Shown: piece after piece, positions 44,006-52,940 of the stretch | Layout: each line of letters starts with the position of its first letter | How positions within the stretch are numbered: position 1 is the stretch's first letter | Assembly: GCA_027306495.1 (NCBI GenBank) | Contig: DAHUZQ010000229.1 | Span: 1-52,940 of the forward strand | Direction of reading: 5' to 3' | Length of the DNA: 52,940 nucleotides | Source: Actinomycetota bacterium | GTDB lineage: Bacteria > Actinomycetota > Actinomycetes > Streptosporangiales > Streptosporangiaceae | Translations under genes and position numbers: made by a program | Notes under the pieces: generated by a model | Seen by the model: the letters and a program-made list of their open reading frames with translations, nothing else | Databases searched by the model: none | Told to the model about the DNA's origin: nothing

Positions 44006-45126
44006 CGCTGTCCCACCGCAGCCATTTCGGACCGGATCGTGGCGAGCAGTTCCTGCCAGGACGCGACGAACTTGGCGACACCCTCCTCTTCGAGGACCTT
44101 GACCACGTCGTCGTATTCGATCCCGAGCGCGGCGAGGTCAGCGAAGACTGCCCGGGAGTCGTCGTAGCTGCCCGCGATCGTGTTGCCCCGCATGACGCCG
44201 TGGTCGGCCATGGCGTGCACGGTGGCTTCCGGCATGGTGTTGACGGTCCCGGGGGCGACCAGGTCCTCGACGTAAATGGTGTCGCGGTAGGCGGGGTCCT
44301 TGGCGCTGGTGGACGCCCACAGCGGTCGCTGCGGGCGGGCGCCGGCACCGGCGAGGGCACGCCAGCGGGGGGTGGCGACGCTCTGCTCGAACACCTCGTA
44401 GGCAAGGCGGGCGTTGGCAATGGCGGCCTTGCCGCGCAGGGCCGCCGCCTCGGATGTTCCGATCTTGTCCAGCCGGCGGTCGACTTCGGTGTCCACCCGG
44501 CTGACGAAGAACGAGGCCACCGACGTGATGCCCGCGAGGTCGTGCCCGGCCGCCACGGCCAGCTCCAGGCCCGCCATGAAGGCGTCGATGACCTCCCGGT
44601 AGCGCTCCAGCGCGAAGATGAGGGTGACGTTGACGCTGATGCCCTCCGCCAGCGCCGCCGTGATGGCGGGCAGCCCGGCGGCCGTGGCGGGGATCTTGAT
44701 GAACATGTTGGGCCGGTCCACCAGCCACCACAGCGCGCGGGCCTCGGCGATCGTCTTGGCCGTGTCGCCCGCGAGCCCGGGGTCCACTTCGATGGACACC
44801 CGGCCGTCGAGGCCCCCGCTCGCGTCGTAGGCGGGCCGCAGCACGTCGCAGGCCCACCGGATGTCGTAGGTGGTGACCATCCTGGAGGCCTCGTCCAACC
44901 GGACGTCCCGGGTCGCGAGATCGGAGATCTGCGGGTCGTACGCGGAGCCGGTCGAAAGCGCGTGCGCGAAGATCGTCGGATTGGAGGTCACTCCGACCAC
45001 GTGGCGATCGCGCATCAGTTCCGACAGGCTGCCGGTGACGAGCCGCTCTCGGCTGATGTCATCGAGCCAGACCGCAACTCCGGCCTCGGTCAACTGTCCG
45101 AGCACATCCGCTTGTGCTGATCCCAT
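44002..45126 (-). CDS. tal: Transaldolase
   Basis: The 374-aa transaldolase of the long actinobacterial form shows [39 protein letters not shown], the Schiff-base lysine in [16 protein letters not shown], and [23 protein letters not shown]. It follows tkt after 14 bp and overlaps pgi by 4 bp. The start [12 protein letters not shown] is preceded by a suitable purine-rich stretch. Confidence 0.95.
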   Translation of the reverse strand: MGSAQADVLGQLTEAGVAVWLDDISRERLVTGSLSELMRDRHVVGVTSNPTIFAHALSTGSAYDPQISDLATRDVRLDEASRMVTTYDIRWACDVLRPAYDASGGLDGRVSIEVDPGLAGDTAKTIAEARALWWLVDRPNMFIKIPATAAGLPAITAALAEGISVNVTLIFALERYREVIDAFMAGLELAVAAGHDLAGITSVASFFVSRVDTEVDRRLDKIGTSEAAALRGKAAIANARLAYEVFEQSVATPRWRALAGAGARPQRPLWASTSAKDPAYRDTIYVEDLVAPGTVNTMPEATVHAMADHGVMRGNTIAGSYDDSRAVFADLAALGIEYDDVVKVLEEEGVAKFVASWQELLATIRSEMAAVGQR

Positions 45127-45140
45127 GACCGTCGTGCCTC

Positions 45141-47309
<2,169 letters not shown>

Positions 47310-47502
47310 GGCGAATCAGGGCTCCTCTACGGGCATGCTCCACGCACGACCGGTCGGGCTGGCATTGGCTGCGATCGCTGCTTCCGACCCTACCGGGCAG
47401 TGGTGGCGGGAAACCTCCCCGTTCCATGTGGGCAGGCGGGGGGGACGGCAGGCACGCGCCGGGGCCATGCGGGTCCGCCCGGTAGGCACGCGCCGGGGCC
47501 GG

Positions 47503-47664
47503 TCAGTCTTTCCGGGGAGCGTGCGGCCGCGCCGGTGGCCGGTGGCCGGTTGCCTGGACCCGGGCCATCACCACGCCAACGACGATGAGCACCGCCACCC
47601 CGAGGGAGATCAGGAGAAGCACCCATGGCTCAAGGGCCACGCCGAGATTCATTCGCAGAGCCAT
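47503..47664 (-). CDS. Small single-pass membrane protein (53 aa)
   Basis: I do not recognise a family. The minus strand between ctaA and tkt encodes 53 residues from ATG 47664 (49 from ATG 47652): a short N-terminus, one clear hydrophobic helix VLLLISLGVAVLIVVGVVM, then a basic His/Pro/Arg tail (ATGHRPPARPHAPRKD) and TGA at 47503. The hydrophobic stretch followed by positive charges fits a membrane anchor with the tail inside. The ribosome site is weak. It occupies the place where ctaB or small membrane genes may be found in related genomes and may be cotranscribed with ctaA and tkt. Too short to be sure. Confidence 0.5.
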   Translation of the reverse strand: MALRMNLGVALEPWVLLLISLGVAVLIVVGVVMARVQATGHRPPARPHAPRKD

Positions 47665-47770
47665 AGCGACCCGCCAATCGCAGCTGGTACCCCATCAGCA
47701 TCTCTGCGCAGTGCGAGCGCAACCAGGGCCAGATGGCCCTCGTTCAGGGCAGGTTCTCCCGGACTTCCCG

Positions 47771-47835
47771 GGCGCGGGACTGGCCCTGACGGGCGCGGGA
47801 CTGGTTAACGGGCGCCGGACTGGCCCTGACGGGCG
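47771..47835. repeat. ~20-bp tandem repeat at the ctaA 3' end
   Basis: Three units (47771-47791, 47792-47810, 47811-47831) start GGCGC(G/C)GGACTGG and then CCCTGACG or TTAACG. The middle unit carries the ctaA stop codon (TAA on the minus strand at 47807-47805). The third unit encodes the last ctaA residues. Looks like a recent local duplication that includes or created the stop region. Confidence 0.75.
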
Positions 47836-48899
47836 AGGACATGGCCGGGCAGCGGGCCCGCCTCAGCGCCCTCCGGTGACTCCGGGACGGGGTCGCGCGT
47901 GCGCATCGTGAACCACAGTCGCAGCGTCACGATCCAGATCAGTACCGAGGCCGACTCGTGCACCCAGACCAGCCCAGCGGGCAGATGGCTGAAGTACTGG
48001 ATGTACCCGATCGTCCCCTGCACAGCCATCATGGCGAGCAGCAGGTAACCGATCCGGATGATCCGCTCTGGCGCCCCGGTCAGCCGCAGCCCGAGCACGA
48101 GCGCGAAGGCCAACCCGCCCATCAGCCAGCCGATGTCGGCATGCAACTGGGTCACCGACACCAGCGAAAAATGGTAGCGGGGGACTCCGGTCGCCCCGGC
48201 GAGCGGCCCGGTACCGGTGACGACGGTCCCGGCCGCGAGCATGGCGAACACCACCGCCACCATGCCCGTGCCGAGCCAGCGCAGTTCGCTGCGGACCAGT
48301 GCCCGGACCGGCCCGGCATCCTCCCCGCAGCGCACATGCAGGGTTACAGCCGCGGCGAGAACCAGCACCGACACCATGAAGTGAGCCGAGACCCAGGCCG
48401 GGTTCAGGTCCGTCAGCACCACGATCCCGCCGATGACGGCCTGGATCAGGATGGCGAACGGCTGGATAGCGGCCAGCCAGACCAGATCGCCGCGGCGCCG
48501 CTGCGATCCGGGTGGCCGGTACCGGAGCGCGGCGACGAAGACCAGCACCGCGATGATCTCCAGCACCCCGGTCAGGGTGCGGTTGCCGAACTCGATCCAG
48601 GTGTGGATCATCGGCTCACCGGCGCGGGGCGCGGCGGCCAGCGAAGCCTTGGTGCAGGTCGGCCAGTCCAGGCAGCCCAGTCCGGAGTTGCTCAGCCGCA
48701 CGGCGGCACCGGTCGCCACGATGCCGGCGTTCGCCACCACGCTGGCGAGCGCGAAGCCGCGCAACGACGCCTTGGTCGGGTGAATCACCGGTGCGGACAC
48801 GCGCCGGGCGGCTGCCCGCAGTCGCGCCCCGCCGGGTGGCCGGGCATCGGGCGGCGCGGGCGCGTCCGGGGACGTCAGATCGGCTGGCACGCAAACCAT
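47805..48899 (-). CDS. ctaA: Haem A synthase, COX15/CtaA family
   Basis: The 364-aa integral membrane protein oxidises haem O to haem A for aa3-type cytochrome oxidase. It has eight hydrophobic segments, the first loop with TGAAVRLSNSGLGCLDWPTCT and the conserved EFGNRTLTGVLEI, then AHFMVSVLVLAAAVTLHVRC and, in the second half, QLHADIGWLMGGLAFALVLGL and VHESASVLIWIVTL containing haem-ligand histidines. The loop cysteine pair of the Gram-positive type is only partly present. ATG start at 48899; a TAGGGT hexamer on this strand near 48965 may be the -10. ctaB is not adjacent. Confidence 0.92.
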   Translation of the reverse strand: MVCVPADLTSPDAPAPPDARPPGGARLRAAARRVSAPVIHPTKASLRGFALASVVANAGIVATGAAVRLSNSGLGCLDWPTCTKASLAAAPRAGEPMIHTWIEFGNRTLTGVLEIIAVLVFVAALRYRPPGSQRRRGDLVWLAAIQPFAILIQAVIGGIVVLTDLNPAWVSAHFMVSVLVLAAAVTLHVRCGEDAGPVRALVRSELRWLGTGMVAVVFAMLAAGTVVTGTGPLAGATGVPRYHFSLVSVTQLHADIGWLMGGLAFALVLGLRLTGAPERIIRIGYLLLAMMAVQGTIGYIQYFSHLPAGLVWVHESASVLIWIVTLRLWFTMRTRDPVPESPEGAEAGPLPGHVLARQGQSGAR

Positions 48900-49036
48900 G
48901 GTAGAGGGGGCTGCGGCGTCCGTGCCGCCGGTCCCACCAGCCCGCTTTGGGATGTTCCCCCACCCTATGTCCGTTCGCTTCCCGCATGCTCGATCGGTGG
49001 GGCTTCATCTCGCCCGGTGGCCGCGCGATCCCGGGC

Positions 49037-49951
49037 TCATGCGGGTGGCGGCGGCGGTACCGCCGCACCGCGGGCCGCCCCCGCACAGGCGACCATGACG
49101 CAACCGATAGCGATCCATTCACGCGCGGCCAGCGACTGCCCCAGCATGACCAGCCCGGCCAGGGCCGCCACCGCCGGCTCCAGGCTCATCCAGATGCCGA
49201 ATATCCGGGCCGGGACGCGGCGGAGCACGTCAAGTTCAAGCGAGTAGGGGATGACCGACGACAGCAGCCCGATCGCCAGGCCGGTGGCCAGCACCTGCGG
49301 CCGCAGCAGCACCGCACCCCCGGTCACCGCGCCGACCGGGGTGATCGCTACGGCCGCCACCACCATGGCGATGGTCAGTCCCGATGTCCCCGGGAACGCG
49401 CGGCCGGTTGCCCGGCTGAGCAGGATGTAGAGAGCCCAGGCCAGCCCGGCCGCGAGCGCGAACGCCAGGCCCACCAGCGCGCTCGCGCCATGTGCGGTGT
49501 GGCCGGAGCCGACCGGGGCCAGCAGCACCACCCCCGCCCCCGCGAGTGCGACCCAGATCAGGTCGATGAGCCGGCGGGAGGATGCGACGGCGACCCCGAG
49601 TGGGCCGAGGAACTCGACGGTCACGGCGATCCCGAGCGGGATCCGGGCGAACGACTGGTAGATGGAGAAGTTCATGACCGCGAGCGTGAGCCCGAAGGCG
49701 ACCACGACCGAGGCGTCCCGCCAGGCCCGGCGGCGGGCCACGCCGGCCACGCCCCGGACGGCGCCGCGTATGCCGACCAGGCCGAGCACCAGGCCCGCGC
49801 ACCACAGCCGCAGGGCGGTGACCGCGCTCGGGGGGACGGTCGTGAACAGGCGGTCGGCTAGCGCGGCCCCGACCTGGACCGAGACGATCCCGCTCAGGAC
49901 CAGGACGGAGGGTGGCACGACAGCCAGCACCGCCGCCCGCCGGAGCCGCAC
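49037..49951 (-). CDS. EamA-family transporter (RhtA-like exporter)
   Basis: The 304-aa protein has ten hydrophobic segments in two EamA repeats. The second includes VEFLGPLGVAVASSRRLIDLIWVALAGAGVVLLAP and VIPYSLELDVLRRVPARIFGIWMSLEPAVAALAGLVMLGQSL, typical of RhtA-type exporters of amino acids or metabolites. The frame is open much further upstream (to 50863), but that part is antiparallel noise over the ABC permease. I start at GTG 49951 (MRLRRAAVLAVVPPSV), 14 bp after the permease stop. It is cotranscribed with the ABC-2 pair. The substrate is unknown. Confidence 0.85.
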   Translation of the reverse strand: MRLRRAAVLAVVPPSVLVLSGIVSVQVGAALADRLFTTVPPSAVTALRLWCAGLVLGLVGIRGAVRGVAGVARRRAWRDASVVVAFGLTLAVMNFSIYQSFARIPLGIAVTVEFLGPLGVAVASSRRLIDLIWVALAGAGVVLLAPVGSGHTAHGASALVGLAFALAAGLAWALYILLSRATGRAFPGTSGLTIAMVVAAVAITPVGAVTGGAVLLRPQVLATGLAIGLLSSVIPYSLELDVLRRVPARIFGIWMSLEPAVAALAGLVMLGQSLAAREWIAIGCVMVACAGAARGAAVPPPPPA

Positions 49952-49965
49952 ACCGAACAGGGCCG

Positions 49966-50781
49966 CTATTCCCAGCGGAAGAGCCGCGCGGCCGCCGCGA
50001 TGGCGGCTACCGCCCAGATCAGCAGGACCACGAAGTCGCGGACCGGCAGGCCGGAGCCGTACTGCAGGACGTTGCGCAACCCCTGCGCCAGCGCGCCGGA
50101 TGGCAGCAGCGTCAGGACCGAACGCGCGGAGGCGGGGAACTTGCTCAGCGGGAAGATGATCCCGCCGATCCCGAGCAGGACCAGGTACAGCAGGTTGGCG
50201 ACAGCCAGCGTGGCTTCCGCCCGCAGGGTTCCGGCGAGCAGCAGCGCGAGCCCGCTGAAGGCCGCCGTGCCCGCGAGCACCATGACGATCAGCCACAACG
50301 CGGCCAAGGCGCCCGCGTGCGGGTGCCAGCCGATCGCGAAGCCGATCGCCACGATGAGGACCGCCTGCACCAGTTCCACGCCGATGACCGTGAGCGTCTT
50401 GGCCCCGATCAGGCCGGTCCGTGACAGCGGGGTGGCACCCAGCCGCTTGAGGACGCCGTAGCGCCGTTCGAACCCGGTGGCGATGGCCTGGCTGGTGAAG
50501 GCGGTGGACAGCACGGCCAGCGCGATGATGCCGGGCACGAGGAAGTTGACGCGGCTGGACGACCCCACCTTGAGCAGCGGCTCGAGGCTGAAGGCCACCA
50601 GCAGCAGCACCGGAATGACCAGGGTGAGCAGCAGTTGCTCCCCGTTCCGGATCAGCAGCCTGGCCTCCAGCTTCGACTGCGCGAGGATCAGCACCGGCAT
50701 CGGGGCGGCTCCGGGGGCAGGGGCGGGCCAGCCCGTCCGGGCGTCCCCCGCCGGTGGCAGCGCGGAGCTCGCGTCGCTCAT
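49966..50781 (-). CDS. ABC-2 type permease
   Basis: The 271-aa membrane component has six hydrophobic segments: LLLTLVIPVLLLVAFSL, FLVPGIIALAVLSTAFTSQAIATGFERRYGVLKRLGATPLSRTGLIGAK (cytoplasmic gate region), then four more and the ABC-2 motif LLGIGGIIFPLSKFPASARSVLTLLPSGALAQGLRNVL. The ATG overlaps the ATPase stop by 4 bp (ATGA), which sets the start at MSDASSAL; a longer frame upstream overlaps the ATPase gene. It is the partner of the ATPase at 50778-51704. Confidence 0.88.
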   Translation of the reverse strand: MSDASSALPPAGDARTGWPAPAPGAAPMPVLILAQSKLEARLLIRNGEQLLLTLVIPVLLLVAFSLEPLLKVGSSSRVNFLVPGIIALAVLSTAFTSQAIATGFERRYGVLKRLGATPLSRTGLIGAKTLTVIGVELVQAVLIVAIGFAIGWHPHAGALAALWLIVMVLAGTAAFSGLALLLAGTLRAEATLAVANLLYLVLLGIGGIIFPLSKFPASARSVLTLLPSGALAQGLRNVLQYGSGLPVRDFVVLLIWAVAAIAAAARLFRWE

Positions 50782-51704
50782 GACCGCAGCTCCCTGCCGG
50801 TGAGTTCGAGGAAGACGTCTTCCAGCGTCGCCCGCTCGATGCGCAGATCCTGCGCCAGCACACCGTGCTCGGCGCACCAGGCGGTGACGGCGGCGATCAG
50901 CTGGGGGTCCACCCGGTCTGTTACCTCCACGATGTAGTGGCCAGCGGGGGACTCCTTGGCCGCGCTGCCGGGCGCCAGCGCGACCAGCAGGCCGTCGGTG
51001 TCCAGCCCCGGCTCGGCACGGAAGCGAAGCTGGCCCGGGCCGCCGGTCAGGTCCGATGGGCTGCCTTCGGCGACCAGCCGGCCGTGGTCGACGATGGCCA
51101 CGTGGTCGGCTAGCCGTTCCGCTTCGTCCATGTGATGGGTCGTCAGGATGACACTGGCCCCCGAGGCGCGGAGCCCGGCGATCAGGTCCCAGGTGGCATG
51201 GCGCGCCTGCGGGTCCAGGCCCGCGGTCGGCTCGTCGAGGAAGACCAGTTCCGGACGGCCGATGACCGCCGCGGCCAGTGACAGCCGCTGCTGCTGACCG
51301 CCGGACAGCCGCTTGAACGGCGTGCGGGCCACCGAAGCCAGGCCGAGCCGGTCGAGCAGGGCCGCCGGGTCGAGCGGGTTGGCGTAGAACCGGGCCAGCG
51401 TGCCGAGGTATTCGGCGGACCGGACGGCGGTCGGGACGCCGCCGGACTGAAGCATGACCCCGACGCGGGGGCGCAGGGTGCGGGCGTTTGCGGCCGGGTC
51501 CAGGCCGAGCACGGTGACGGTCCCGGAGTCCGCCCGCCGGTAGCCCTCGCAGATCTCGATGGTGGTGGTCTTGCCGGCGCCATTGGGTCCGAGGACGGCG
51601 GTGACCGCCCCCAGTTCGGCCCGCAGGGTGAGGCCGTTCACCGCGGTCGCTGGCCCGTACCGCTTGACGAGGTCGCGGATCTCGACTGCGGCGTAGGTGC
51701 TCAC
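50778..51704 (-). CDS. ABC transporter ATP-binding protein
   Basis: The 308-aa ATPase has Walker A GPNGAGKTTT (about 39-48), signature LSGGQQQRLS, Walker B LVFLDEPTAGLD and the switch LTTHHMDEAE. The tail ends LEDVFLELTGRELRS as in DrrA-like exporters. GTG start. In many actinobacteria an ABC-2 pair of this type sits between ctaA and the suf genes; the position near ctaA fits, but no suf genes follow in the window. A 10-bp gap separates it from the upstream amidotransferase gene. Cargo unknown. Confidence 0.9.
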   Translation of the reverse strand: MSTYAAVEIRDLVKRYGPATAVNGLTLRAELGAVTAVLGPNGAGKTTTIEICEGYRRADSGTVTVLGLDPAANARTLRPRVGVMLQSGGVPTAVRSAEYLGTLARFYANPLDPAALLDRLGLASVARTPFKRLSGGQQQRLSLAAAVIGRPELVFLDEPTAGLDPQARHATWDLIAGLRASGASVILTTHHMDEAERLADHVAIVDHGRLVAEGSPSDLTGGPGQLRFRAEPGLDTDGLLVALAPGSAAKESPAGHYIVEVTDRVDPQLIAAVTAWCAEHGVLAQDLRIERATLEDVFLELTGRELRS

Positions 51705-51714
51705 GCAGGCGAGT

Positions 51715-52467
51715 TTAGGGGGAATGCGAAGCAGCCCGGATGCCGACCTCGCGGTGGCGGTCCCCTGCGGCGCTGACGAGGGCCGCGATCAGCCGTGGAT
51801 CCGGGCTCGCCTCGGGATGCCACTGCACGCCGACTACAAACGCTGCGCCGCCGGGGTCAGCGAGTTCAACGGCCTCGATGACACCGTCGCCCGCCCGGGC
51901 GGTGACGGCAAGCCCGGCGCCGAGCCGTTCGATCGCCTGGTGGTGCGCGGTCGGCACATCGATGGTGACCGGGGCGGACGCCGCCGGGCACAGGATGCCC
52001 GCCAGGGCCGTGCCGGGGGTGAGCGTGACCTGGTGGGTGCCGAAGGTGCCGGGCGGCGGGGTGTGGCCGCCGCTGGGTTCCAGGTGCTGGCACAGGGTCC
52101 CGCCGAGGGTGACGTTGAGCATCTGCAGCCCGCGGCAGATGCCGAGCACCGGCAGGCCGCCGGCCAGCGCGGACGTGAGCAGCGCGCGCTCCGCGTCATC
52201 GCGTTCCCGGCAGACCCGGCTGGTGCGGGGGTGCGGGACCGCGCCGTAGAGGAAGGGGTCGATGTCGCCGCCGCCGGTGAGGATGAGCCCGTCCAGGCGT
52301 GGCAGGGCGGCCTGGACGCCCGGGATGGGCGGAAGCAGGACGGGGATCCCTCCGGCCGCCACCACCTGCTCGGTGTAGGTGGTCGGCAGCAGTGACGCCC
52401 GGGCGTCCCAGGCGCCCCAGCGTGCCGGTTCGGCATACGCCGACAGGCCGATGATCGGTGGTGTCAT
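51715..52467 (-). CDS. Class I glutamine amidotransferase-like hydrolase (PuuD-like)
   Basis: The 250-aa peptidase C26 protein, related to gamma-glutamyl-GABA hydrolases, starts MTPPIIGLSAYAEPARWGAWD. It has LDGLILTGGGDIDP, the nucleophile elbow LGICRGLQMLNVTLGGTL, and the catalytic His-Glu region VVGVQWHPEASPDPRL. It would cleave a gamma-glutamyl amide; neighbouring genes for putrescine use are not seen, so the substrate is open. ATG 52467 is chosen because the frame further upstream runs into the SDR gene. Confidence 0.9.
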   Translation of the reverse strand: MTPPIIGLSAYAEPARWGAWDARASLLPTTYTEQVVAAGGIPVLLPPIPGVQAALPRLDGLILTGGGDIDPFLYGAVPHPRTSRVCRERDDAERALLTSALAGGLPVLGICRGLQMLNVTLGGTLCQHLEPSGGHTPPPGTFGTHQVTLTPGTALAGILCPAASAPVTIDVPTAHHQAIERLGAGLAVTARAGDGVIEAVELADPGGAAFVVGVQWHPEASPDPRLIAALVSAAGDRHREVGIRAASHSP

Positions 52468-52486
52468 GGCTGGCGCTCCGCCCCGG

Positions 52487-52940
52487 TCACAGCGGGGTGA
52501 CGTAGGCGCCGGAGATCCCGCCGTCGACCACGAAGCTCGATGCTGTGATGAACGAGGCGTCATCGCTGGCCAGGAATGCCACGGCGGCGGCGATCTCCTC
52601 GGCTTCGGCGAACCGGCCGAGCGGGATGTGGACCAGCCGCCGCGCCGCCCGCTCCGGGTCCTTGGCGAACAGTTCCCGCAGCAGTGGGGTGTTGACCGGC
52701 CCCGGGCACAGCGCGTTCACCCGGATGCCCGCCCGGGCGAACTCGACTCCGAGTTCCCGGCTCATCGCCAGCACGCCGCCCTTGGAAGCGGTGTAGGAGA
52801 CCTGCGAGGTGGCCGCGCCCATGATGGCCACGAACGAGGCGGTGTTGATGATGGACCCGCTGCCCTGTCGCTGCATGATCGGGATCACCTCTTTGCAGCA
52901 CAGGTAGACGGAGGTGAGGTTGACCTCCTGCACCCGCCGC
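52487..52940 (-). CDS. Short-chain dehydrogenase/reductase (partial, N-terminus outside the window)
   Basis: The right window edge cuts this gene. The visible 150 residues are the second half of a classical SDR: RRVQEVNLTSVYLCCKEVIP, SGSIINTASFVAI, the catalytic Tyr-x3-Lys in SYTASKGGVLAMSRELGVEFARAGIRVNALCPGPVNTPL, and the end DDASFITASSFVVDGGISGAY. The catalytic Ser is probably the one in NTASFVA. The cofactor loop and substrate side lie outside. It is 19 bp upstream of the amidotransferase gene, so the two are probably cotranscribed. Confidence 0.92.
   Translation of the reverse strand, partial: RRVQEVNLTSVYLCCKEVIPIMQRQGSGSIINTASFVAIMGAATSQVSYTASKGGVLAMSRELGVEFARAGIRVNALCPGPVNTPLLRELFAKDPERAARRLVHIPLGRFAEAEEIAAAVAFLASDDASFITASSFVVDGGISGAYVTPL

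Noticed and set aside
49037-50863. 608-codon reading that would fuse an extra domain to the EamA transporter
   Set aside because: The upstream half is an out-of-frame shadow of the ABC permease; the real EamA protein begins near 49951.

Overview
The window is GC-rich actinobacterial chromosome, densely coding, with frequent GTG/TTG starts and many 1-4 bp start/stop overlaps. Ergothioneine genes, a GarA-type FHA protein, WhiA, WhiB, Lsr2, RbpA and OpcA all point to Actinomycetia. The mix resembles Streptosporangiales-like soil lineages, but I cannot place it to genus. I see no prophage, insertion sequence, CRISPR array, rRNA or tRNA; this is core chromosome with local rearrangements.

Layout. 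(1) 1-3250: ergothioneine operon egtA(end)-egtB-egtC-egtD, then a PcaF-like thiolase (3359-4543) and a convergent cysteine-free HesB/IscA-like gene. (2) 5059-11139: a CDP-alcohol phosphatidyltransferase, a nucleotidyltransferase/degenerate phosphomannomutase fusion, and the mycobacterial-style block garA - ftsR-like MerR - DUF151 nuclease - second MerR. The DUF881/sbp/gcvH genes that lie between pgsA2 and garA in Mycobacterium are absent. (3) 11198-16247: an ABC-2 exporter pair, a single-aptamer glycine riboswitch and gcvP. (4) 16267-23762: uvrC-rapZ-yvcK-whiA-gap-tpiA-secG-rbpA. The usual pgk is missing between gap and tpiA, and a 20-bp tandem duplication lies exactly at that junction. (5) 24013-26864: a GT-C mannosyltransferase-like membrane protein and a LigC-type ATP-dependent DNA ligase, separated by a 22-bp repeat array.

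(6) 26894-32931, minus strand: whiB, a tiny Cys/His-rich ORF that I read directly from the sequence (32491-32622), then a packed run cysH-aidB-like-glgX-pyrimidine reductase. (7) 33297-39096: an actinobacterial hypothetical with a disordered tail, a repeat-bearing intergenic stretch, an Lsr2-family protein, an MscS channel, a SatP-type acetate transporter, a DUF1707 protein and a GT-C-like membrane protein. (8) 39069-47309, minus strand: a complete upper-glycolysis/pentose-phosphate operon tkt-tal-pgi-zwf-opcA-pgl. (9) 47503-52940, minus strand: a 53-aa membrane peptide, ctaA, an EamA exporter, an ABC-2 exporter pair, a class I glutamine amidotransferase and a truncated SDR.

Functional themes are redox and thiol chemistry (ergothioneine, APS reductase, WhiB, NADPH supply through Zwf/OpcA/Pgl), carbon-flux control (GarA, RapZ, YvcK, gap/tpiA, pentose phosphate operon, GlgX) and cell division or development (FtsR-like, WhiA, Lsr2). 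The most interesting candidates are the 41-43 aa Cys/His-rich ORF coupled to whiB, the sugar nucleotidyltransferase whose fused mutase domain has lost all four signature motifs, and the gap/tpiA junction duplication where pgk should be. Minisatellite-like tandem repeats also recur inside and between genes.
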